Source: Bacteroidales bacterium
GTDB lineage: Bacteria > Bacteroidota > Bacteroidia > Bacteroidales > UBA4417
Length of the DNA: 40,083 nt
Assembly (NCBI GenBank): GCA_016707705.1
Contig: JADJHD010000038.1
Location: 1-40,083 of the forward strand
Reading direction: 5' to 3'
Below the pieces are notes generated by a model, which ran no database searches, was not told where the DNA came from, and was given only the letters and a program-made list of their open reading frames with translations. Position numbers and translations under genes: made by a program. Shown here piece by piece: positions 19,501 through 27,880 of the stretch. How positions within the stretch are numbered: the stretch's first letter is position 1; each line of letters begins with the position of its first letter.

Positions 19501-20468
19501 CTTTCAACCGTAAGGTTTCCTCCGAAAGCGGTTACGACTTCCTGAAATTCTTCATTGATGGTGTTGAACTTGGAAGCTGGTCAGGTAATATGGACTGGAG
19601 TCAGGTTAGTTACCCTGTTACTACCGGAGCACACCGCTTCAGCTGGGTATATTCTACTGACGAGTCCACTTTGTCGGGTCAAAATGCAGGCTGGGTTGAT
19701 TACATTGTATTCCCGCCATTCAGCGAAAATCCAACCGGACCTCTTGCCATCAACATGCTGGCTATTCCTCCAACAATTTGTCCGGGCACTTCAACTCAGC
19801 TCTATGCCTTTGCAACAGGCGGTGTTGGAAATTATTCCTATACATGGACCCCCTCAACAGGCTTGAACAATACCGGCATTTTCAATCCGGTAGCAAGTCC
19901 AACCGAAACAATCACCTATCAGGTAGAAGTAAAGAGCGGATTGTTTACCTCCAACAGTTCAATTGATGTTGTTGTAAGTGAAATACCCGCTACCCCGGTT
20001 GTAACCAATGCCGGCACCCATCTCAGCTCTTCTTCAGCAACCGGAAATCAGTGGTTCAACAGTCTGGGCGAGATTCCGGGTGCTACATCACAGGATTATA
20101 CCCCTACCCATACCGATGCATATTATGTTGTTGTATCCAATGTTAATGGATGTCCTTCAGATCCTTCAAATTCAGTTTACTTTGGTTTCACCGGACTCGA
20201 TTCTGATGCAAACCAGGGATTCAGGGCTTATCCAAATCCTTTCAGCAAAAGTCTGAATGTGGACTATACCGTTACTGAAAACAGCCTTGTAAAAATTGTT
20301 CTTTACAATGCTATCGGTAAAGAAGTAGCTACCATTGAATCAGGAATTAAAAATGCAGGAAACTACACGACCCTGTTCGACGGCTCAGCGCTGGCTCCGG
20401 GAATCTATACCTGCAAGCTTTATTCAGGCTCATCGGTACAGGTAACCAAAGTAATCAGGAATCATTGA
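16545..20468 (+). CDS. Kgp-like gingipain-family cysteine peptidase (C25) with T9SS sorting domain
   Basis: 1307 residues. A signal peptide is followed by a propeptide (to about residue 235, with the C25 propeptide-like PVQYNPVTNTIRVYDNLVVDV), then the caspase-like C25 domain. The catalytic His is H455 in ANYTAHGS and the catalytic Cys is C488 in GNCCQT, 33 residues apart as in gingipains. D394 (AGAD) matches the catalytic Asp of Lys-gingipain, and D525 in YWDEDYYW matches the S1-pocket Asp that selects lysine. After it come an Ig-like domain (KNNVLHGAVEADADG), a jelly-roll (about 924-1058), a PKD/Ig-like domain (about 1066-1148) and a type A T9SS C-terminal domain (about 1226-1307, YPNPFSKSLNV to VTKVIRNH). 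Expected to be secreted across the outer membrane and to cleave after lysine. Alignment with Kgp was made from memory. Confidence 0.9.
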   Translation: MKTTTLTIAKAGLFFLFILLSNSIFAVNNIQLKAATANRLDVTESSYHKLQVVNSFSEFQYQLMNTPQGAFIQLFAKNYSKSSVIGEPELPVMSRLIEIPEGSKPEVRVVSYDIIDYPLSSYGINDKIFPLQPPQPKSLNFPTDLVMNAAAYQKNAFIGGELAKVVVNGSMRGVRLANLVLSPVQYNPVTNTIRVYDNLVVDVTFPGADISATTELRKKYDSPYFRSIYNRVINMQPFETDRDTMAKMPIKYVIVSPPMFQEALQPLVQWKTKKGFTVVEAYTNNPAVGTTFNSIKAYLQGLYTSATPSNPAPTFVLFVGDVAQIPAYNCGGHVSDVYYCEYNGDYLPEVYYGRFSATSLAQLQPQIDKTLEYEQYLMPDPSYLNRCTMIAGADASYGPVWGNGQINYGTTYYFNEEHGLTSHTYLQPEPAGGNYSNNIHTDVSNGVCYANYTAHGSVSGWADPSFDISDIPALQNDHMYGLMVGNCCQTSTYNQECFGEELLRAANKGALGYIGGSNNSYWDEDYYWGVGVGSIVVNPSYDDHGLGAYDRTFHDHGEPYEEWYASMDQMVFAGCLAVEESNSSMKQYYWEIYCLMGDPSLMVYFSEPPALTVNLDPLLPLGAPVFSVQTEPYAYVAISKNNVLHGAVEADADGLATINVLPFTEPGYATVVITKQNRQPFIDSVMVASPEGPYLVLDSYIIKDAGGNNNQVAEFGEPLTMDLTLENFGNEDAVNAVSTLVTADPYVTISEPTHTWPIITSNGSASATDAFTIQTHDYVPDLHVGTFFVNSVADTNSFSSAFTIQFYAPNLKAGIFSVDEATGGNGNGMLDAGETIYVTIPTTNTGHCNSSDITAQLFAFGDYITINTAAQTLPALSPNATAEATFNFTISPDAPIGYEFSLYFTATAGPYNALSNLFPTVGPQIEDYETNSFNKFSWRMAGNASWKISNSTKYEGNYGSMSGTLGNSQRSEMYLDVVVLSNGPISFNRKVSSESGYDFLKFFIDGVELGSWSGNMDWSQVSYPVTTGAHRFSWVYSTDESTLSGQNAGWVDYIVFPPFSENPTGPLAINMLAIPPTICPGTSTQLYAFATGGVGNYSYTWTPSTGLNNTGIFNPVASPTETITYQVEVKSGLFTSNSSIDVVVSEIPATPVVTNAGTHLSSSSATGNQWFNSLGEIPGATSQDYTPTHTDAYYVVVSNVNGCPSDPSNSVYFGFTGLDSDANQGFRAYPNPFSKSLNVDYTVTENSLVKIVLYNAIGKEVATIESGIKNAGNYTTLFDGSALAPGIYTCKLYSGSSVQVTKVIRNH

Positions 20469-20496
20469 TCCATAAGACTTCCAACCTCCTCAAACC

Positions 20497-23400
20497 ATGA
20501 AACGAACCCTTCTTTCATTCATTCTTGTTCTAAGCTGTTCACTGCTGTTCGCGGGACAATGGACTCCTATAAGGTCGCAACAGGCTACTCCTGCCAAGGC
20601 AGAGCTTGTTTCATCGGATATCAGTACCTCCGTGATTCATTTTTCGGTGGATGGATTTTTCCTGAATCAGGTTACAACTGCTCAGGGAACTGCCGTTACT
20701 GTTAGTGTTGACGAAGGCACTCCCATGCTTCAGCAGGGTGCCCCTGATTTGCCAAAGCTTACAGCCTCAGTGATTATCCCGGATCAGGCACTTATGGATG
20801 TTAGCATTGAAGGCTCCTCCTATGTCGATTTCGAAAACATTTCACTGGCTCCTTCAAAGGGAAACCTGAAACGCGACATTGATCCGTCCAGTGTTCCATT
20901 CGAATATGGCAGGCCCTATGCAGAAAACAAGTTCTTTCCAGCTTCAATGGCAGATCTTCGGCGTCCTTACATCCTCAGGGATTACAGGGGACAAACCGTT
21001 GTTGTTTATCCTTTCCAGTACAATCCGGTTACCAAAGTTCTGAGAGTATACACTGACATTACCGTTAAGGTTTTTCAGTCCGGCACCAGCCTTTTCAATG
21101 CAATAAATCAAACCGGCAGCAGCAGGAAGATGGATCTTGATTTTGCAGGTGTTTACTCCCATCAGTTCCTGAATACCGCCAATGTAGACTATACCCCGAT
21201 TTACGAATACGGGAAAATGCTTATCATTTCGTATGGTCCTTTCATGGCTGCAATGCAACCTTTCGTCGACTGGAAAAACAGCAAGGGTACTCAAACTGAA
21301 ATAGTGGATGTAGCCAGTATCGGTGCAAACGCAGATGCTATCAAGGCATATGTTGCAAACTATTATGCTACCAATGGGCTTACCTTCCTGGTTTTAGTCG
21401 GAGATGGTCCCCAAATCCCTACAAATACCACCGGTAACCTTGGTGGCCCCTCGGATGTTGCCTATGGCTATTTGGCTGGCAATGACCATTATCCTGATGT
21501 ATTTGTTGGAAGGTTCTCAGCAGAAACAGCCGAGCATGTAACAACCATGGTTCAGAGGACTTTGGAATATGAACGCAACCCCTATCTCGGCTCCAACTGG
21601 ATGGAGAAGGGGATTGGCATCGGCTCCGATCAGGGTCCCGGTGACGACAATGAATATGACTACCAGCATATCAGGAATATCCGCACCAAACTCATGGGCT
21701 TTACCTATACCGAGGTAGCCGAATTATACGATGGCTCACAGGGTGGCGAAGATCAGGGTGGAAATCCAACTCCTGCAATGGTATCTGAAAAAATCAACAA
21801 CGGAGCATCCGTTATCAATTATTGCGGACATGGAAGCCAGACTTCCTGGGGAACCACAGGCTATTCAAATACCAATGTGAATCAGCTCAGCAATAACCAT
21901 ATGTGGCCGTATATTTTCAGCGTAGCCTGTGTGAACGGTGATTTCGTAAGCGGAACCTGCTTTGCAGAAGCCTGGCTGAGAGCTAAAAACTCAACGGGTC
22001 CAACCGGTGCTGTTGCAACTGTGATGTCAACCATCAACCAAAGCTGGAATCCTCCAATGGATGGGGAAGACGAAATGGATGACCTGCTGGTGGGAGCTTA
22101 TCCCGACAACATGAAGCATACCTTCGGCGGACTGACTATGAACGGTTGCTGCAAGATGAATGACGACTACGGCTCAGGCGGAGATGAAATGACTGATACC
22201 TGGACCATCTTCGGAGATCCTGCACTTCAGGTAATGACCGATGTTCCTGTTGCAATGACCATCAGCCATGAAAACCAGATTTTCCTGGGAACCTCCACCT
22301 TTGCCGTGAATTGCGATGCTGAAGGTGCACTCATAGGATTGAGCATGAATAATGAGTTCCTTGCATCAGGCTTCGTTTCAGGTGGTGTTGCCAATCTAAG
22401 CTTCCCGGCCATGCAGACTCCTGACACCATGCATCTGGTAGTAACAGCATTCAACAGGCTTCCCTACGAAACAGACCTGGCGGTAATTCCCAACAATGGA
22501 CCTTACCTGATTTACAATAATACCATGGTTCACGATGTGACCTTCAACAATAACGGCCTGGCTGATTATGGTGAAGCTGTTACTCTGGACCTTGCACTGA
22601 ACAATATTGGAGTATTGCCAGCCCAGAATGTTGAGGTTGTCCTTACTTCCGAAGATCCTTTCATCACACTTACCGATGGACTGGAAACCTATACTGAGGT
22701 TCCTGCCGGAGATACCACCGCCGTTGAAAACGGATTTGGCTTCACTCTTTCAACCAGCATACCCGATATGCATGTGATTCCTTTCCATTATACTGCAACC
22801 GCAGGTGCCGACAGCTGGGCTGGAAGTTTCAGCATTACCGCTCATGCAGGAAACCTGAAACTGATTTCCTATATCATTTCCGATACCGAAGGAAACAACA
22901 ATGGCAAGGCTGATCCGGGTGAAACCTTTGATGTGAATGTGAGCATCAATAACAATGGTTCTGCTTCAACCAGTAATGTCTGGGGTCAATTATCAATCAA
23001 CGACCCATGGCTTACCCTCCAGTCCATATCTGCGCAAGCCTACGGCGATCTCGAATCCGGAGTGACTGAACTGCGCACCTACACCTTTACCGCTGATCCA
23101 AACGCACCAAACGGGCATATAGTGCCATGTGCATTCCTGATGACTGCTGATCTTGGACTGAATACTCCAACTTCATTCAATATTGTAATCGGACAGATTC
23201 CGGTTGCTGTTATTGACCTGGATATGAACCTGAACTCCGGTCCGCTGGTACATGCTTCACTGATGGCCAATAATGTATTTGCAGAATATAAGAATGTGAT
23301 GCCCGCCGATATCTCCGGATACCAGACCTTGTTCGTTTGCCTCGGAACCAATGACAAGAAGCATGTCCTGACTTCAGCAGAAGGTCAGAAACTTGCTGAT

Positions 23401-24318
23401 TTCCTTGCAGCTGGAGGAAAACTCTACATGGAAGGTGGCGATACCTGGTATTATGACCCGAAAACAGCGGTTCATACCATGTTCAAGACTAATGGAGTAA
23501 TGGACGGAGGAAACGACCTTTCAACCCTGAACGGTCAGACTTCTACTTTCACTGAAAGTCTCTCCTTTGCTTTTACAGGCGACAATGAATTCATCGATCA
23601 TATTGCGCCTTTATCACCAGCCTTCACTATCTTTAAAAATGCCATGCCTTTATACATCAGTGCTGTTGCCTATGATCAGGGAACTTACAAGAGTATAGCT
23701 TCTGCCTTTGAATTTGGTGGACTGGAGAATGCTGAATTCCCTTCAACCCGCAATGAGTATATGCGCAGGATCATAGAATTCTTCGGAGTTCTGTCAACCC
23801 AGCTGGCTGCTAATTTCATTGGTAGTCCGGCATCCATCTGTGAAGGTGGTACGGTTACTTTCAGCAATTTCACAACCGGTGGAGCTACTTCCTATGCATG
23901 GTCATTCCCTGGTGGTGTTCCTGAAACCTCAACCGATCCGGAACCAACTGTAACCTATGCCAATCCGGGCTTGTATGATGTTACTCTGATCGTGACCAAT
24001 GGTCAGTATGCCGATACTCTTGTAAAGCCTTCCTATGTTTGGGTTGAGTACTGCACTGGTCTTGGCGAAAACAGCAAAGCTGAGATTTCCGTTTCTCCAA
24101 ATCCTGCTGTTTCAACTATCAATGTTGGCTTTGGTAAACTCAGCGGCAATGCCACCATTAAGATTTCTGATGCTCGTGGAATGGTGATTGTGAACAGGCA
24201 GATTGATTTATCTGCTCCTTTCGTTTACGATGTAACTTCAATGCCATCCGGAATATATTCTCTGGAAGTCATTTCCCAGGATTTCCGTAAGGTCACAAAG
24301 TTCGCTGTCAGCCACTAA
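20497..24318 (+). CDS. Rgp-like gingipain-family cysteine peptidase (C25) with PKD and T9SS sorting domains
   Basis: 1273 residues. A signal peptide (MKRTLLSFILVLSCSLLFAG) is followed by a C25 propeptide (to about 230) and the peptidase domain. H445 in NYCGHGSQTSWGT and C478 in SVACVNGDF are the catalytic pair, 33 residues apart. The flanks closely follow Arg-gingipain (NDHYPDVFVGRFSAE, STINQSWNPPMDGEDEM, HTFGGLTMNG, DTWTIFGDP). D388 (YDYQH) aligns with the S1 Asp that selects arginine in RgpB; the RgpB catalytic Glu position appears to be Gln or Asp here. Further on are Ig-like repeats, a ThuA/class I amidotransferase-like region (about 885-1110), a PKD domain (about 1110-1187) and a type A T9SS domain (VSPNPAVSTINVGF to TKFAVSH). 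Starts 28 bases after the Kgp-like gene, so probably one operon. Ends at a strong terminator. Confidence 0.92.
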   Translation: MKRTLLSFILVLSCSLLFAGQWTPIRSQQATPAKAELVSSDISTSVIHFSVDGFFLNQVTTAQGTAVTVSVDEGTPMLQQGAPDLPKLTASVIIPDQALMDVSIEGSSYVDFENISLAPSKGNLKRDIDPSSVPFEYGRPYAENKFFPASMADLRRPYILRDYRGQTVVVYPFQYNPVTKVLRVYTDITVKVFQSGTSLFNAINQTGSSRKMDLDFAGVYSHQFLNTANVDYTPIYEYGKMLIISYGPFMAAMQPFVDWKNSKGTQTEIVDVASIGANADAIKAYVANYYATNGLTFLVLVGDGPQIPTNTTGNLGGPSDVAYGYLAGNDHYPDVFVGRFSAETAEHVTTMVQRTLEYERNPYLGSNWMEKGIGIGSDQGPGDDNEYDYQHIRNIRTKLMGFTYTEVAELYDGSQGGEDQGGNPTPAMVSEKINNGASVINYCGHGSQTSWGTTGYSNTNVNQLSNNHMWPYIFSVACVNGDFVSGTCFAEAWLRAKNSTGPTGAVATVMSTINQSWNPPMDGEDEMDDLLVGAYPDNMKHTFGGLTMNGCCKMNDDYGSGGDEMTDTWTIFGDPALQVMTDVPVAMTISHENQIFLGTSTFAVNCDAEGALIGLSMNNEFLASGFVSGGVANLSFPAMQTPDTMHLVVTAFNRLPYETDLAVIPNNGPYLIYNNTMVHDVTFNNNGLADYGEAVTLDLALNNIGVLPAQNVEVVLTSEDPFITLTDGLETYTEVPAGDTTAVENGFGFTLSTSIPDMHVIPFHYTATAGADSWAGSFSITAHAGNLKLISYIISDTEGNNNGKADPGETFDVNVSINNNGSASTSNVWGQLSINDPWLTLQSISAQAYGDLESGVTELRTYTFTADPNAPNGHIVPCAFLMTADLGLNTPTSFNIVIGQIPVAVIDLDMNLNSGPLVHASLMANNVFAEYKNVMPADISGYQTLFVCLGTNDKKHVLTSAEGQKLADFLAAGGKLYMEGGDTWYYDPKTAVHTMFKTNGVMDGGNDLSTLNGQTSTFTESLSFAFTGDNEFIDHIAPLSPAFTIFKNAMPLYISAVAYDQGTYKSIASAFEFGGLENAEFPSTRNEYMRRIIEFFGVLSTQLAANFIGSPASICEGGTVTFSNFTTGGATSYAWSFPGGVPETSTDPEPTVTYANPGLYDVTLIVTNGQYADTLVKPSYVWVEYCTGLGENSKAEISVSPNPAVSTINVGFGKLSGNATIKISDARGMVIVNRQIDLSAPFVYDVTSMPSGIYSLEVISQDFRKVTKFAVSH

Positions 24319-24338
24319 TCCGGCTTTCACATAAAAAG

Positions 24339-24378
24339 AACCCGGGCAATACCTATCTGGTATTTGTCCGGGTTTTTT
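24339..24378 (+). terminator. Intrinsic terminator after the gingipain-like pair
   Basis: Stem AACCCGGGCAATACC / GGTATTTGTCCGGGTT (one mismatch and one bulge), five-base loop, then TTTT. It begins 20 bases after the stop codon. Confidence 0.9.
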
Positions 24379-24408
24379 GTTTAATGTACGTCGTCGCTCC
24401 AATTAATT

Positions 24409-24533
24409 CCACAGAGGAGCACAGAGGAGTCACGGAGTTTCACAGAGAAATAGCTGTCCGTCTTCTCTTTCAGGTTCTAATGAATAGGTAATCTCTCTGT
24501 GTTCCTCAGTGCCTTCTCAGTGCCTCTCTGTGG
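24409..24533. repeat. CACAGAG-type inverted repeat element
   Basis: Left arm 24409-24448 (CCACAGAGGAGCACAGAGG and on) and right arm 24492-24533 (CTCAGTGCCTCTCTGTGG at its end) are roughly reverse complements around a 43-base centre. The same units occur at 4261 and 33229. Confidence 0.75.
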
Positions 24534-24589
24534 AAAAATAATTTACAATGAGAGCAAGGATTCCGAATATCACTTACCAGTAATGTGAA

Positions 24590-25051
24590 TTAGAGTTTCT
24601 TCATGGAGACAATCTTGAGGTTGTCAAGATCGTGGTCATCGAATTCGGAGATGTAATAATTGTGGATCACTTCCATTTCCTGGCGGCCGGTTTCTTCAGG
24701 AATTTCAGCCAATTCCTTTTCGGAGAACTTCTTCTGTAAATCACGAAGGGTGAGCCTCATTACCAGACTTTCCCAGAAACGGCTCTCATCATAATCATCC
24801 AGCAAATCAGAAAGATCTTCTTCCAAATCCTCAGCCAGAAAATACTCATTTTCATCCTTATCGTGAGCAATATACAAATTGCCCTTCCCTGGACCTGAAT
24901 GCGAAAACAGGAATTGCTGTAAATCAGCATAGGCACCAAGATCCTTATCTTCACACACTTCTTCGGCTACCATATTGCCCAGGTAGGCCAGTTTCACCAG
25001 ATCAAGATATTGCTTTTCAGTAAGATTAATAGTGATTTTGTTCTCGCTCAT
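24590..25051 (-). CDS. Small acidic conserved-type protein, function unknown
   Basis: 153 residues from MSENKITINLTEKQYLDLVK (an upstream in-frame start would add seven residues, less likely). The sequence is strongly acidic (AEDLEEDLSDLLDDYDESRF), has no signal peptide or membrane segment, and looks mostly helical. I do not recognise the family. It lies 91 bases after the broken Omp28-like gene on the same strand and may be the last gene of the manA-tlpA-DUF6029-Omp28 run. Nothing in it points to an enzymatic role; a cytoplasmic binding or regulatory function is only a guess. Confidence 0.7.
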   Translation of the reverse strand: MSENKITINLTEKQYLDLVKLAYLGNMVAEEVCEDKDLGAYADLQQFLFSHSGPGKGNLYIAHDKDENEYFLAEDLEEDLSDLLDDYDESRFWESLVMRLTLRDLQKKFSEKELAEIPEETGRQEMEVIHNYYISEFDDHDLDNLKIVSMKKL

Positions 25052-25142
25052 AGCATAGAGATTAGTGGTCAATACTGATTAGAATTACCGGGTTAAAGTA
25101 AAGGAAGGAAGCGGCTCACGACCACTGGAAGGAATATTTTTT

Positions 25143-26036
25143 TTATTGCAGTTTAACTTCTGCTGCCTGCAACACCTCTTTGGTATTGGCATTGAAAATG
25201 AAGGCTACAACATGACAGTTCTTCGGAACACAGGCTTCCGGCAGTGTCGATTGGGTTGTAGTTACCACCGTAGCAGGATTATCATGTCCTCCAAAAGCTA
25301 TCGTAGTTCCCCATGTGCCATTCAGCGCAGCACGCAGTACATGCATATGGACAAAATCCTCTATATCTCCTACAGGTCCGATTGCTGCGTCATTATTCTT
25401 TTGGGTAGCTATAATACTGTCCTCAATAACCACAACTTCCAGTTTCAGATCAGCCTCAATGGCAGAGAGGAACCAGCTCTTGGTATGAACACAAATCTTG
25501 CGGTCGGTGGGATCATAATCAACAATAAGCTGCAGGTCAGCCTTAGGAGACTCTGCAAGTTAAGTTGTAATTACTCCTGCCCATTCATTGGGACGCAATA
25601 CATACTTGCTGTTAACTGTAAGTCGGTTTACAAGTCCGTTGGGATTTCCTGCATTACCGTTTCCGAAGAATGCATCCCACTCAGTTCCGGCAGGAGTCCT
25701 GAAATCATAATCAAAAATCTGAGGAACGCCTGCTTCGGGATAAGTCCTGGCAAACCAACCGGCATGCACTGCCATTACTACCAGCTGTCCGGGATACTGT
25801 TCCTTCAGGTCGCGGGCTATTTTACCGGCTGTAGGGCAGTTCGGACAGGTATGTCCTGTATAATCCTCAAGCAGGATGGTTTTGGTGTGGGTTGTCAGTT
25901 CAGGGAATTCCGGGACCGGGCAGGCTGCAGTATCCACAACTTGGGGGATATTCACATAGGGGGCTTCCATTTTATCACAGGCCACTACGATAAAGAGCAG
26001 AGCAGAGAGGAAGACTGATATTTTCAAGGTTTTCAT
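25143..26036 (-). pseudogene. Omp28-type thioredoxin-fold lipoprotein, interrupted by an in-frame TAA
   Basis: One continuous frame of 298 codons including its natural stop, with a single internal TAA at codon 159 (25562-25560). Before it: a lipoprotein signal peptide ending FIVVAC (C20) and EDYTGHTCPNC, with C64 and C67 in a CxxC thioredoxin-like site, as in Omp28-related outer-membrane proteins. After the stop, the same frame continues LAESPKADLQLIVDYDPTDR and on to the natural end, KEVLQAAEVKLQ, with the beta-rich pattern of the family's second domain. One base change (for example GAA to TAA) would explain it. It lies 47 bases after the DUF6029 gene on the same strand. It is a recent nonsense mutation, strain variant or base-call error; whether the 158-residue fragment works is unknown. 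Confidence 0.82.
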
Positions 26037-26083
26037 AATCGTTTCTTTGGAATCTGTTAAACAGACTAAAGCTTAATTGTGAC

Positions 26084-27760
26084 TTAGAAACTGCTGGTAA
26101 TGGTTACGGTAAATCCATTGGAAGCAGGAACCGGACGGCAAACACCACCTACACAGACAATCCCTGCGCGCTGCTTGCCATAGGAAACCTGAATGCGGTT
26201 GGCATTATTGTTATAGCCGGCTGCAATCAATGGGTAATGGAATCTGTTATCGGAGTTCTCGTTACCGAAGTTCCACTGATCAGCTACACTGAAGAACCAA
26301 AGTGGAGCAATGCTGTATTCAAACATGGCCATTGCCCAGTCTCCCTGATCCTGCTTGGTTTGCAGTATCTGGAATTCTCCGCGTAAGGCATGGGTTGTAG
26401 TGAATTTATAAGTCAATTCGGCTATCGCCAGATTGGAGTGAATCATAGGCTCGCCTTCATGTCCGTTAACCAGAGGATCATAATCCTGTCGCATCAGGTT
26501 GAGGGATGCCTTGAATGACTTAGTGAATTTATGGCTGATTTCAAGATTGATATCGCGGAAATACATTTTATCTCCTACCTTGAAGAAATCAGATTCATAA
26601 CCAAGTGTTCCGGGAGCATCAATAGCATCTGTCCCGACAGCAGTTTTGTCTATTGAATTGATTTGTGAGAAGTTAAGACTGATATCTGTTCCATAATGTC
26701 CGCCTAAAAGCGTCTCTTTCTTAAACTTATAATTCAATTGTCCCTCCAGTCCCATTTCACCATTGGTTTGAGTGGCGTATGGGTAAAGAGCTGCTAGCGT
26801 ATAGGTATGCTGTTTGGTAATTGCAGGCAGATAATTGATATCAAGCACATTGCCGGTCTCAGTCCTTTTCGACTTGAAACTCATATTGTCGAGACGCTTT
26901 GCCTGAATCAGAACTCCGAAACCTTTTTCTGAGTAGGATACATTCAGCAATAATCCTTGTCCCTTGCGGTAGATAAACTTATTGGAGGCATTCGGATCAT
27001 TGATCTTATAGGCATATTCAGCACCCATTCCGAATTTTCCATAGGTAAGGTTGAATCGTCCGGAAGCTGCGCCAACATTCAGAGGGAGCTTAAGAGTGGT
27101 ATCTGTTCCAATGGATATTTCTTCATTATCCTGGAATTTGCTTACGAAACTGCCACCGATCTGTAGTTTAAGCTTTGAGTTTTCAAAGGCCTTGATGGCA
27201 TCATTCAGAGCAATGTCAACATCACCGCCACGGATAATACCCGGACTCTTCTGCCAGAAATATCTTTGGGTACCCCAGATTCCCTTCAGGGTAACCCCCT
27301 GGAAAGGCGTGAATTTAACCCTGACGCCATTCAGCGCATTGTCATATCCCAGGTTATGTTCCTCATAAGCCCTGAGTACCATGCCGCTTCCGAATTGTTC
27401 GTAGAAATTACCGGCAGTAATTTCAAACTGCCCCGATTTATAACCGGCATACCAGAAGGGAACTCCTGAGCCTTTCAAATCCTTATAATAGCCACTGATC
27501 GGATTGAGGTAAGTCTCAAAGCGCATCCCGGCTGAAAAATCACCTGCAACATAGGTGACGTTGGTCCAGGAATTCATCAGCATCTTTTCAGGGATTGCAT
27601 AGGCGCCAATGGCGGAATCCACCTGATAATACTGGGCATCCATCTGGAAATTACCATTTACCTGAGCCTGTGAGAGAATCCCCTGCGCTCTGGTATTAAA
27701 GGTAAAAGCTGCCACAAGGAAAAGGGCAGCAAAAAATGAAAGTAGGGTACTGTTTTTCAA
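26084..27760 (-). CDS. DUF6029-family outer-membrane beta-barrel protein
   Basis: 558 residues with a signal peptide (about 1-25, cleaved near TRAQG). The body alternates polar and aromatic residues typical of outer-membrane strands (GQFEITAGNFYEQFGSGMVL, MYFRDINLEISHKFTKSF) and ends in phenylalanine (TVTITSSF), the usual outer-membrane insertion signal. I recognise it as the Bacteroidota DUF6029 family, for which no function is known to me. It sits between a TlpA-like thioredoxin and an Omp28-type lipoprotein, an arrangement that suggests a shared envelope function, perhaps involving thiol chemistry. Gaps are 120 and 47 bases. Confidence 0.82.
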   Translation of the reverse strand: MKNSTLLSFFAALFLVAAFTFNTRAQGILSQAQVNGNFQMDAQYYQVDSAIGAYAIPEKMLMNSWTNVTYVAGDFSAGMRFETYLNPISGYYKDLKGSGVPFWYAGYKSGQFEITAGNFYEQFGSGMVLRAYEEHNLGYDNALNGVRVKFTPFQGVTLKGIWGTQRYFWQKSPGIIRGGDVDIALNDAIKAFENSKLKLQIGGSFVSKFQDNEEISIGTDTTLKLPLNVGAASGRFNLTYGKFGMGAEYAYKINDPNASNKFIYRKGQGLLLNVSYSEKGFGVLIQAKRLDNMSFKSKRTETGNVLDINYLPAITKQHTYTLAALYPYATQTNGEMGLEGQLNYKFKKETLLGGHYGTDISLNFSQINSIDKTAVGTDAIDAPGTLGYESDFFKVGDKMYFRDINLEISHKFTKSFKASLNLMRQDYDPLVNGHEGEPMIHSNLAIAELTYKFTTTHALRGEFQILQTKQDQGDWAMAMFEYSIAPLWFFSVADQWNFGNENSDNRFHYPLIAAGYNNNANRIQVSYGKQRAGIVCVGGVCRPVPASNGFTVTITSSF

Positions 27761-27880
27761 TTGATTGATGTTTTACAGCAATGAATGAACAACACAAAAT
27801 GTTTTTAAAGGAGAACTTCTTTTGAAGGAAGCCTGTTTGATTTCATCTCGTATAAGAAGAATCCGCAAAATGCAGATATC

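Noticed and set aside
25146..26018. Plus-strand open frame of 290 residues opposite the Omp28-type gene
   Set aside because: It mirrors a gene with a lipoprotein signal, a CxxC motif and a natural family pattern. The antisense sequence is rich in Cys and Ser and looks random.
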